This document shows positions 1 through 5,356 of a DNA stretch of 5,356 bases, piece after piece. The stretch spans positions 1-5,356 of the forward strand of contig CANETR010000188.1 of NCBI GenBank assembly GCA_947441325.1. Direction: 5' to 3'. The position numbers were made by a program, and so were the translations under genes. Under the pieces are notes generated by a model. That model was not told the origin of the DNA and did not search any database. It was given only the letters and a program-made list of their open reading frames with translations. Position 1 is the stretch's first letter. Each line of letters opens with the position of its first letter. This DNA comes from Saprospiraceae bacterium. Lineage in GTDB: Bacteria > Bacteroidota > Bacteroidia > Chitinophagales > Saprospiraceae.

Positions 1-996
1 CGTGGCAGAAATGTCCTTGTGGAGCATTTCTCCAACTTCTTCCACTTCAATCAGCAGGGAGCAAGTATGGATATTATCGATAAAAAAGTGTACGATACCA
101 TTTACAACAGTACCAATGGCCGCGATGTGTCGCTCATTCAGTATCAGACCAATATACAACAGGTGGACCCTGTAAATGCACTTTTCTCTTTCGATTTCGA
201 TTCACGTGTGCTTTACTACGGTATCAATGCCAATAGTCAGATTCGTATCGACGGGCTTACCTATGGCAATGGCAGATCTGAAAACCTGAGTCAGTATCAT
301 ATGGATTTCGACATGTTGCAGTTCCCTGTTTTCGATATTCAGGTCGACCCGCTTATCTTCTCGGGCAATACCATACAGGTGAATGCCGAGGCTAGGGCTT
401 TGACCAATCTCGACTCTGCCGATTATACCATGACCTTTGCCATTACGGAGGATGATGTACTTAATAATCGCGGCTTTGCCATGCAGTCGGTGCTACGCAA
501 ATTTATCCCCGATGCAAGTGGTTTCCCTCTGCAACAGGGCTGGTCAGCTGGTCAGATAGTGAATAGAAGTGGCTCCTGGATTTATAATTTAGGAACGCCC
601 GATCCTTCAAAAATTGAAGCAGTGGTCTTTATTCAGAATAATAATACCAAAGATGTGATGCAGGTAACTACTACCCGCGATCTGAGTATCTTCCCGCCTG
701 TAGGTTCTATACCTGTTGAGGAAGAGGCTGCTGTTCGCAGAGATATTATTGGTATGAATCTATTCCCCAATCCGGCGCAAAACTACTTCAATGTGAGTTT
801 CGATCTGCCATTGAGCAGCGATTATCAGTGGGCATTGGTCGATGTGCTTGGTAGGGTTATCAATCAGGGTATAGCTCGCGAGCGTACTGAGCAAATGATT
901 ATCGATACCGAGAAGTTGAGCGAGGGCACTTACTTCTTCACCATCAGAAACGATAATGCTTACGCACAGCGTAAAGTAGTAATAAGCAAACAATAG
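1..996 (+). CDS. C-terminal part of a secreted T9SS-sorted protein with a degenerate thioredoxin/Omp28-like region (5' end outside window)
   Basis: The frame is open from the first base to TAG at 994-996, giving 331 visible residues. A GTG at 19 is internal, and the true start and signal peptide lie upstream. Visible residues 4-10 (NVLVEHF) and about 41-86, including DPVNALF and YYGI followed by IRIDG, resemble the thioredoxin-like region of Omp28-type Bacteroidota proteins, where the first motif normally continues into CxxC. Here there is no cysteine anywhere, and the usual cis-proline before the last strand is serine (NANSQIRIDG), so redox activity is unlikely. A beta-rich middle (about 105-235) and an acidic linker lead to a classic T9SS type A sorting domain at about 249-331 (bases 745-993): NLFPNPAQNYFNV, ALVDVLGRVI, LSEGTYFFTIR and a KVVISKQ end. 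In this family the tail directs outer-membrane translocation and is then removed. Composition looks richer in G/C than the kinase genes. Sorting domain: very confident; Omp28-like assignment: moderate. Confidence 0.9.
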   Translation, partial: RGRNVLVEHFSNFFHFNQQGASMDIIDKKVYDTIYNSTNGRDVSLIQYQTNIQQVDPVNALFSFDFDSRVLYYGINANSQIRIDGLTYGNGRSENLSQYHMDFDMLQFPVFDIQVDPLIFSGNTIQVNAEARALTNLDSADYTMTFAITEDDVLNNRGFAMQSVLRKFIPDASGFPLQQGWSAGQIVNRSGSWIYNLGTPDPSKIEAVVFIQNNNTKDVMQVTTTRDLSIFPPVGSIPVEEEAAVRRDIIGMNLFPNPAQNYFNVSFDLPLSSDYQWALVDVLGRVINQGIARERTEQMIIDTEKLSEGTYFFTIRNDNAYAQRKVVISKQ

Positions 997-1091
997 TTTA
1001 TCCACAACAATTGAAAAACGCCTGAAAGTAATATACTTCCAGGCGTTTTTTCATTATTAGAATCTTTTGAAATCGTATTTCAGTGGATAAA
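997..1091. repeat. 9-bp perfect inverted repeat (DnaA-box-like) flanking the terminator hairpin
   Basis: TTTATCCAC at 997-1005 is exactly repeated in inverted orientation as GTGGATAAA at 1083-1091. The 77 bases between them contain the terminator hairpin. The left arm with its next base reads TTATCCACA (998-1006), which equals the classical DnaA-box consensus. The right arm, read on the minus strand, is TTATCCACT (1090 down to 1082), one base off. A weaker TTATCCAGG lies at 1193-1201 inside the neighbouring kinase gene. The arms could instead be an outer stem of the 3'-end structure or a chance match. No dnaA gene or origin-type cluster is present. Confidence 0.5.
1014..1051. terminator. Bidirectional intrinsic terminator between convergent genes
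   Basis: A 17-bp stem with one A/C mismatch (1025 opposite 1039) pairs 1014-1030 with 1034-1050 around a 3-nt ATA loop. The core is ACGCCTG pairing with CAGGCGT. The right arm runs into TTTTTT (1046-1051) and the left arm begins with AAAAA (1014-1018), so each strand has a U-rich 3' flank. It lies 17 nt after the stop of the T9SS protein gene and 48 nt after the stop of the leftward kinase gene, and so can end both transcripts. Confidence 0.9.
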
Positions 1092-1098
1092 TATTGAT

Positions 1099-2439
1099 TT
1101 AGGAAAGAGCTTCATTTGCTTCGTTCTTGAACGAAATGGTAAACTTAGTTCCAACACCCTCTTCACTATCAAAGTCAATCGTGCCATTGAGATTATCCAG
1201 GTATTTTCTTACAATAAAAAGTCCTAAACCTGTACCCTGTATATTGATGGCATTGTCGGCCCTGAAAAACCTTTCAAAAAGATATACTTTTTGTTCTTTA
1301 GGAATGCCGATTCCCTCGTCACGAACCGATGCAAAAAATTCATCTTTATCTTGCCATAGGTTGATATAAATATTCGATCCTTCGAAAGAGTATTTTACCG
1401 CATTCGACAGCAAGTTGATGAACACATTTCTCAAACTTTGGACATTTGAAATGATAATAGGGTTGCTAATCTGCTGTTCGAAGACAAATTTTTGATCTTT
1501 TTTGGCAAAAACATTCACCTCTTCTATGCAGTTGTTTATTAAATCTACAATGTCTAATTCCTTTTTCTCTTTATCGAATTTACCCTCTTCCAGTTTTGAT
1601 AAGGAAAGGAAATCTTCCAGAATTTGGGTAAGATTTCTTACAGATGATTTAATCCTATTGATATGCTTATCTGTTTTTTCAAGCACCTCTGGAGTGAGAT
1701 AGCGTTGTATCAGATTGGTAGATGAAAGTATCGTACTCAAGGGTGTTCTGAACTCATGCGAGGCCATCGATATGAACTTAGATTTAAGATCATTCAGTTC
1801 TTTTTCCTTTTCGAGCGCAGCATTAATTTCATCCTGAATGATTAATAGCCTTTCTTCTGCAAGCTTACGTTCAGTAATCTCATATTCAAGTTTCGACTTA
1901 TTTTCATTTAATTCTTTTACGGTTAATTCAAGCATGCGGTTTTTCTCCCTAAGCTCTTGTTCTTCAACCTGTTTTGCATTCAGATATAAGCTATAGAGAT
2001 CCGAGATAGTCTGTTCTATTTGAAGATCTTTCTTTTTTAATGCTTCCTGTAACTCTTCATTCTTTTTTAAAACCTCGTTGCTATTCGGCTGATTGGAATA
2101 ATTTCTCAAAATTCCAGTGTAATAGGTTTGTCCCCCATCCTCAAACTGACTGATATTGATAATTAGCTGAACTTTTGAGCCATTTTTGTGAATGCCGAAA
2201 ATTTCTCTATCCTTGCCAATGATGCGCATGCTTTTTTCTTCAGCGCTCAAGAATGAATCATGTTGCGCGGCCATGGAACCTTCCATCAGAATGTTCACAT
2301 TCTTGCCAATAACATCAATTGGCTCGTAACCCAAAACCTGTTCTAGCTTATCATTACATTGCAGTATAATTCCTTTTTTATCAATAACAACTATAGCGTC
2401 GTTAATGCTGCCAAGAAATTGAGATATTTTTTTAAGCAT
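1099..2439 (-). CDS. Soluble PAS-domain sensor histidine kinase with FixL-like PAS fold, no heme histidine
   Basis: This 446-residue kinase has no signal peptide or membrane segment, so it should be cytoplasmic. A PAS domain spans about 5-115 and follows the FixL pattern closely (IGKNVNILM, HDSFL, RIIGKDREIFGIHKNG, YYTGILRNYS). The residue at the FixL proximal heme histidine position, just before IIG, is R72, so FixL-type heme binding is not expected; R78 matches the conserved FixL arginine. A long charged coiled coil (about 120-220) leads to HisKA with phospho-acceptor H228 (SMASHEFRTP). HATPase_c follows with N-box N346 (NLLSNAVKY), G1 DEGIGIP (374-380), F-box FERFFRAD (388-395) and G2 GTGLGL (402-407), so all catalytic motifs are intact. 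ATG at 2437-2439 starts just before the PAS domain, and no Shine-Dalgarno is seen, as is usual in Bacteroidota. The gene ends toward the shared terminator and is divergent from the H-NOX cluster. No response regulator is adjacent, so partner and signal are unknown. Confidence 0.95.
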   Translation of the reverse strand: MLKKISQFLGSINDAIVVIDKKGIILQCNDKLEQVLGYEPIDVIGKNVNILMEGSMAAQHDSFLSAEEKSMRIIGKDREIFGIHKNGSKVQLIINISQFEDGGQTYYTGILRNYSNQPNSNEVLKKNEELQEALKKKDLQIEQTISDLYSLYLNAKQVEEQELREKNRMLELTVKELNENKSKLEYEITERKLAEERLLIIQDEINAALEKEKELNDLKSKFISMASHEFRTPLSTILSSTNLIQRYLTPEVLEKTDKHINRIKSSVRNLTQILEDFLSLSKLEEGKFDKEKKELDIVDLINNCIEEVNVFAKKDQKFVFEQQISNPIIISNVQSLRNVFINLLSNAVKYSFEGSNIYINLWQDKDEFFASVRDEGIGIPKEQKVYLFERFFRADNAINIQGTGLGLFIVRKYLDNLNGTIDFDSEEGVGTKFTISFKNEANEALS

Positions 2440-2461
2440 AAATCGAATTGGTTTAGAATTA

Positions 2462-2493
2462 CAAATTTAGAATATAAAAGGGAAAAGAGGAAA
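2462..2493 (-). promoter_or_regulatory. Candidate Bacteroidota-type promoter for the leftward kinase
   Basis: Read on the minus strand, TAAATTTG (2469 to 2462) matches the Bacteroidota -7 consensus TAnnTTTG exactly. Twenty bases upstream is TTTC (2493 to 2490), a three-of-four match to the -33 element TTTG. The -7 element is 22 nt before the kinase ATG, implying a very short leader. The -33 element sits in a polypyrimidine tract, which lowers confidence. Confidence 0.45.
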
Positions 2494-2517
2494 GAATGAA
2501 AGGTGAAAGATTGAAAG
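2490..2517. repeat. Four quasi-tandem GAAAG units upstream of the leftward kinase promoter
   Basis: GAAAG occurs at 2490-2494, 2498-2502, 2505-2509 and 2513-2517, with start spacing of 8, 7 and 8 bases, inside a purine-rich tract running from about 2476. The array covers and extends upstream of the candidate -33 position of the leftward promoter. It may be a regulator-binding array or a slippage-generated low-complexity tract; the sequence does not decide. Confidence 0.4.
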
Positions 2518-2585
2518 TGCAGAGGAAGCAGGTAAGAGTTGCTAGCCCTCCACGCATTGCAATTTTAAAAATCTAATTTTATATT

Positions 2586-2612
2586 TTTTGTAATTCGCCA
2601 CATTTTGTAATT
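2586..2612 (+). repeat. 10-bp direct repeat TTTTGTAATT upstream of rightward promoters
   Basis: TTTTGTAATT occurs at 2586-2595 and again at 2603-2612, separated by CGCCACA, so the start-to-start distance is 17 bases. It ends 26 bases before the distal candidate -33 element, a place where an activator could bind. In such A/T-rich DNA a 10-base match in a region of this size can arise by chance, so function is only a suggestion. Confidence 0.35.
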
Positions 2613-2638
2613 TGTATGCGCTATTTCGCCTGAGTAAA

Positions 2639-2670
2639 ATTGCAGTGGCCTTTGAGATAGATTAACTTTG
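2639..2670 (+). promoter_or_regulatory. Distal candidate promoter for the kinase/H-NOX cluster
   Basis: ATTG (2639-2642) as a -33 element is followed after 20 bases by TAACTTTG (2663-2670), an exact TAnnTTTG -7 element. A transcript from here would begin roughly at 2675-2680 and have a leader of about 200 nt before the three-PAS kinase gene. The call rests on the consensus match and the spacer, which is the same as in the proximal candidate. Confidence 0.4.
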
Positions 2671-2747
2671 GGCATGAAAAATGTTAACTAGTCCTTATGA
2701 AGCCTTTCGTCTAATTGTCTAATGTCCAAACTTGTCTGCTAATTATA

Positions 2748-2779
2748 TTTGATATTAAGAGTATTTTTATATAATTTTG
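2748..2779 (+). promoter_or_regulatory. Proximal candidate Bacteroidota promoter for the kinase/H-NOX cluster
   Basis: TTTG (2748-2751), a 20-base spacer and TAATTTTG (2772-2779) match both Bacteroidota promoter elements without mismatch. The start of transcription would be roughly 2784-2788, leaving a leader of about 90 nt before ATG 2877. This is the best promoter candidate in the window and would drive the kinase, H-NOX and the downstream gene together. Confidence 0.55.
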
Positions 2780-2876
2780 CAATTTAATTGGCGAACTATT
2801 TTTTTGCTATATTAAGACTTTGTATTGTTTTAAATTGTTCGATAAAATGCACTCTATTTTGCTCTAAACCAATATA

Positions 2877-4739
2877 ATGAATACCAACACCTTAGACCTA
2901 AACACTTTGTTGAAATTTTATGACACAATATTCCAGAATAGCCAAAGTGGAATGTTTGTGTCGAAATGGGATGGGAAATTGATTCATTGCAACGATTCTT
3001 TTTTTAGAATATTTGGATTCGACAGCAAGGAGGATATTATGAGCTCTACTACCTGGAGCTGTTATGAAAACGCAGAGGAAAGAAATCGCTATCTGGAAAT
3101 TCTGGAGTTGAAGGGAGAAGTTAAAAACTATATCCTAACAGCAGTTGACAAAAAAGGGGAAAAAATACTCTATGAGCTCAATTCAAACCTGATTGAGCAA
3201 AATGGTGAAAAGTACATAGCAGGCAATGTTGTTGAACTTACTCATTTAGAGTTATCAAAAGTAAAGCAGGCTTATCAACAGAAAATTTATCAGGACCTTT
3301 TCGAAAATAGTCTCGAGATTATACAAAGTTTCGATGCTGAGGGCCGTTTGCTTTTCTGCAACAAAACCTGGCATGAAAAACTGGAATATAGCGCAGCCGA
3401 AATCCCTGCTTTGAATCTGTTTGATATTATAGCCGATGAGTATAAAGAACATTGTGGTGCAATGTTTATGGAAGTTATCGCCGGTAAAAGTTTTTCAAAT
3501 ATAGAGGTTGAATTTGTATCTAAAAGTGGAAAGCGTGTAATGCTTGAGGGCAATATTGTTCCACTGTTTGTAAATGGAAGCCTGCAGGCCACACATGGTT
3601 TTTTTAGGGATATTACCGACAAGAAGTTGGCTATTGATAAAGTATTGGAACAGGAAAAACTCCTCACGGCTATTTTCGATACACTGCCAATTTGCCTCTA
3701 CGTAAAAAATACCAATGGCGCTTATTTACATGCAAACCGATACATGGAAAAGACCCTTGGGTCAAATATAGTTGGCGAAAAAGATGATCAGGTCTTTGAT
3801 AGTGAAGTTTGTAGTATATTAAAGTCAACAGATTTATTAGCCTTGGAAACGCCAGAAAATGTGGTAACTTTTGATATAGAATTAAACAACGGAGAGTTTG
3901 TAAGAAATTATATCTGTGGTAAAAAAAGCTTCCGCAATGAAGATAAAGCTCAAAATCAAATTTTTGGATTTGCAATCGATATTACCGATAACTTTGATGC
4001 CAACAAGAAGTATAATGAAGAAATTACCGAGAAAAATAATGAACTCAGAAAAATCAATTCAGAACTAGACCGCTTTGTGTACAGCGTGTCGCACGACCTC
4101 AGGAGCCCTCTTTTATCTGTGAAAGGATTGGTAAACCTCATTATGGGTTTCGATGTACTCGATAGCGATATTGTAAATTGTCTCAAACTTATTGAACTTA
4201 GCGTCGACAGGCTCGATGCAACAATTCTCGATATTCTTACCTATTCAAGAAATTCAAGAACAGATCTTAAAATTGAAACTGTCAATATCAAAGAAATTGT
4301 TGAAAACACCTATAATGATTTAAATCTGCTCAACTCCTTCGATATCGATTTTATTGTGTATATGCAGGATTGTGAGAGTTTAAACACTGATAAGCTTCGT
4401 ATTCAATCGGTTATTCGTAACCTGATTTCTAATTCTATTAAATACAGAAGGGAAGATGGCGTTCGCCCACTTGTAAAATTTACCTGCATACGCAAAGCCG
4501 ATTTCTACGAATTCGAAATTTCAGATAATGGAAAAGGCATTGCCTATGAATATCAGGCAAACGTTTTTGATATGTTTTTCCGTGCCTCGAGCGATAGCAT
4601 CGGTACCGGTCTTGGTCTTTACATCGTAAATGAAATTGTTCAAAAATTAGGCGGTAAAATCAGCCTGGTTTCAGAACCCGGACAAGGAACTAGTATTCGC
4701 ATAGCACTACCTATATTGGAACAGAAACAGTCTAATTAA
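2877..4739 (+). CDS. Soluble three-PAS sensor histidine kinase, first gene of the H-NOX cluster
   Basis: The protein has 620 residues and no membrane segment or signal peptide. Three PAS domains are seen at about 13-121 (GMFVSKWDGKLIHCNDSFF), 136-247 (SFDAEGRLLFCNKTW, ending GFFRDITDKK) and 260-371 (LPICLYVKNTNGAYLHANR, ending GFAIDITD). A short helical linker (375-400) leads to HisKA with phospho-acceptor H406 (YSVSHDLRSPL). HATPase_c has N-box N519 (NLISNSIKY), G1 DNGKGI (550-555), F-box region FDMFFRAS (564-571) and G2 GTGLGL (576-581), so the enzyme should be active. ATG 2877 is the first possible ATG, as an in-frame TAA sits four codons upstream at 2865-2867; no Shine-Dalgarno is visible. 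The H-NOX gene starts 6 nt after the stop, so co-transcription is very likely. By analogy with H-NOX-associated kinases, H-NOX may control its autophosphorylation. That is inferred from context, as no PAS domain here is recognisably heme-binding or H-NOXA-like. No receiver domain is fused. Confidence 0.95.
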   Translation: MNTNTLDLNTLLKFYDTIFQNSQSGMFVSKWDGKLIHCNDSFFRIFGFDSKEDIMSSTTWSCYENAEERNRYLEILELKGEVKNYILTAVDKKGEKILYELNSNLIEQNGEKYIAGNVVELTHLELSKVKQAYQQKIYQDLFENSLEIIQSFDAEGRLLFCNKTWHEKLEYSAAEIPALNLFDIIADEYKEHCGAMFMEVIAGKSFSNIEVEFVSKSGKRVMLEGNIVPLFVNGSLQATHGFFRDITDKKLAIDKVLEQEKLLTAIFDTLPICLYVKNTNGAYLHANRYMEKTLGSNIVGEKDDQVFDSEVCSILKSTDLLALETPENVVTFDIELNNGEFVRNYICGKKSFRNEDKAQNQIFGFAIDITDNFDANKKYNEEITEKNNELRKINSELDRFVYSVSHDLRSPLLSVKGLVNLIMGFDVLDSDIVNCLKLIELSVDRLDATILDILTYSRNSRTDLKIETVNIKEIVENTYNDLNLLNSFDIDFIVYMQDCESLNTDKLRIQSVIRNLISNSIKYRREDGVRPLVKFTCIRKADFYEFEISDNGKGIAYEYQANVFDMFFRASSDSIGTGLGLYIVNEIVQKLGGKISLVSEPGQGTSIRIALPILEQKQSN

Positions 4740-4745
4740 ATTAAG

Positions 4746-5291
4746 ATGTACGGACTAGTAAATCAGGCTATTATGGGCCTTGTTGTTGATAACTATGGCA
4801 GTGAAACCTGGGAAAAAATCAGGCTGAAGGCCGAAGTAAGAGATGAATTTTTCTTATCAAATAAAATCTATGATGATGAAATAACATTTGATTTGGTAGC
4901 TTCGTCCTCAGAAATTCTTGGAGTCGAACCTGAGATAATTCTAAGAGAATTTGGTAAATATTGGGTATTGAAAATTGCCAAAGAAAAATATGGCAAATTG
5001 ATGGAATATGCTGGCCAGAATTTCATGGAGTTTATGGATCAGCTTCCAAATTTTCACAGTAGAGTAATGTTGCTTTACCCTGAAATTATACCTCCTGAAT
5101 TCTTGAAAGAAAAAATAGATGAAAATTCCTTTCTTTTGCACTATTATTCAAAAAGAGTAGGATTGGGCGCATTTATGACCGGTTTAATAGAGGGGCTTAC
5201 AATCATGTACGATGCAAAGTGTGAGATAGAACAACTGTCTCACGAAATAAGCGATATCAGCCATATTGTTTATAAGGTAACTTTAGTATGA
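4746..5291 (+). CDS. hnoX: Stand-alone H-NOX heme nitric-oxide sensor protein
   Basis: The 181 residues cover the full H-NOX (HNOB) domain at normal family length, soluble and cytoplasmic. The N-terminus (MYGLVNQAI, LVVDNYG, TWEKI) and YDDEITFDLVA strongly resemble the soluble guanylate cyclase beta subunit. The proximal heme ligand is H104 (LPNFHSRV), heme propionates should be held by Y133-x-S135-x-R137 (LHYYSKR), and P117 (IIPPEF) matches the proline that distorts heme. The distal-pocket position that is tyrosine 140 in the O2-binding Thermoanaerobacter protein aligns with A142 or F143 (GLGAFMTGLIEG), so NO rather than O2 sensing is predicted. Family knowledge: NO binding breaks the His-Fe bond and the shape change is passed to a partner kinase or cyclase. 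The ATG lies 6 nt after the kinase stop with no Shine-Dalgarno, suggesting coupled translation; its TGA overlaps the next gene's ATG. Identity is highly confident, the partner is inferred. Confidence 0.96.
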   Translation: MYGLVNQAIMGLVVDNYGSETWEKIRLKAEVRDEFFLSNKIYDDEITFDLVASSSEILGVEPEIILREFGKYWVLKIAKEKYGKLMEYAGQNFMEFMDQLPNFHSRVMLLYPEIIPPEFLKEKIDENSFLLHYYSKRVGLGAFMTGLIEGLTIMYDAKCEIEQLSHEISDISHIVYKVTLV

Positions 5292-5356
5292 CATTGAAAT
5301 TTGACCTTGAATCAGAATACCTGGAAAAACTTTTTCCATTTTTTTTCGCTTTGGAC
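5288..5356 (+). CDS. Start of an H-NOX-associated (H-NOXA/HNOBA-like) signalling protein, cut by window end
   Basis: ATG 5288-5290 overlaps the H-NOX stop in the sequence ATGA, and the frame stays open for 23 codons to the window end. The residues FDLESEYLEKLFP followed by FFFALD match the start of the H-NOX-associated PAS-like domain, where a few helical residues precede a FPF-x(4)-D signature, as in soluble guanylate cyclase (FPFHIIFD). This protein has phenylalanine where that signature usually has histidine. The 4-nt overlap implies translational coupling with H-NOX and probably a physical partnership. The rest of the gene is outside the window, so its output domain (kinase, diguanylate cyclase, or other) cannot be told. 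The start is well supported; the domain call rests on only about 20 residues. Confidence 0.7.
   Translation, partial: MTLKFDLESEYLEKLFPFFFALD

Larger units (their letters stand above)
2440..2876. other. 437-bp divergent intergenic regulatory region
   Basis: This A/T-rich stretch separates the start codons of two divergent kinase genes and carries no convincing gene. It holds a candidate leftward promoter with a purine-rich repeat tract behind it (2462-2517), a 10-bp direct repeat (2586-2612), and two candidate rightward promoters (2639-2670 and 2748-2779). There is no TCAA anywhere on the plus strand here, so an FNR/CRP-type TTGA-N6-TCAA operator is absent. The only methionine-initiated plus-strand reading frame noticed by eye is a 5-codon one at 2674-2691, with no support. 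Confidence 0.8.

Noticed and set aside
19..21. GTG as the start of the first protein
   Set aside because: The frame is open upstream to base 1 and the residues before it (RGRNVL) continue the NVLVEHF motif, so the GTG is an internal valine.
760..1005. 81-codon minus-strand reading frame antisense to the T9SS sorting domain
   Set aside because: It lies opposite a clearly conserved domain, its translation has no recognisable motif, and it starts at the stop region of the real gene without a promoter of its own.
2674..2691. Five-codon leader reading frame (ATG to TAG) after the distal rightward promoter
   Set aside because: It is too short to judge, has no attenuator hairpin after it, and would lie at the very 5' end of the predicted transcript.
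2792..2841. Inverted repeat CGAAC / GTTCG upstream of the three-PAS kinase
   Set aside because: The arms are only 5 bases with 40 bases between and no matching flanks, which is expected by chance.
2440..2876. FNR/CRP-family (NO or redox regulator) palindrome of TTGA-N6-TCAA type
   Set aside because: TTGA occurs, but no TCAA exists on the plus strand of this region, so the palindrome is absent.
3290..4186. Several 65-125 codon minus-strand frames inside the three-PAS kinase gene
   Set aside because: They are antisense to well-conserved PAS and kinase domains, overlap one another and show no protein family features.
1..5356. tRNA, rRNA, CRISPR array, insertion sequence or riboswitch
   Set aside because: Reading both strands gave no cloverleaf, regular spacer array, transposase or known aptamer pattern; this was by eye, so a weak ncRNA cannot be ruled out.

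Overview
The window looks like a low-GC, chromosome-type fragment from a member of the Bacteroidota. The evidence is a C-terminal type IX secretion (T9SS) sorting domain in the first gene, promoter elements of the Bacteroidota form TTTG-N20-TAnnTTTG, A/T-rich leaders without Shine-Dalgarno sequences, and soluble multi-PAS histidine kinases typical of the phylum. Genus cannot be told from the sequence.

Layout: (1) Bases 1-996 (+) hold the 3' part of a secreted protein. A degenerate thioredoxin/Omp28-like region without any cysteine is followed by a T9SS type A tail. (2) Bases 1014-1051 form a strong hairpin with T tracts on both strands, a shared terminator for two convergent genes. It is flanked by a perfect 9-bp inverted repeat that resembles paired DnaA boxes. 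(3) Bases 1099-2439 (-) encode a soluble PAS histidine kinase whose PAS domain resembles that of the oxygen sensor FixL but lacks the heme-ligating histidine. (4) Bases 2440-2876 are an A/T-rich divergent regulatory region with one candidate promoter leftward, two rightward and short repeats. (5) Bases 2877-4739 (+) encode a soluble kinase with three PAS domains. (6) Bases 4746-5291 (+) encode a stand-alone H-NOX heme protein closely resembling the N-terminus of the animal soluble guanylate cyclase beta subunit. (7) Bases 5288-5356 (+) are the first 23 codons of a gene whose start resembles the H-NOX-associated (H-NOXA/HNOBA) domain. It is cut by the window end.

The most interesting part is the tight rightward cluster: three-PAS kinase, 6-nt gap, H-NOX, 4-nt ATGA overlap, H-NOXA-like protein. 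This spacing implies one transcript and probably a nitric-oxide sensing pathway in which H-NOX binds NO and controls a kinase and/or the H-NOXA protein. The H-NOX has the heme histidine (H104), YxSxR motif and conserved proline (P117), and lacks the distal tyrosine used for stable O2 binding, so NO sensing is the best prediction. No response regulator, diguanylate cyclase or other output gene is visible, so the output is unknown. A functional link between the leftward kinase and the H-NOX cluster is only suggested by their divergent arrangement.
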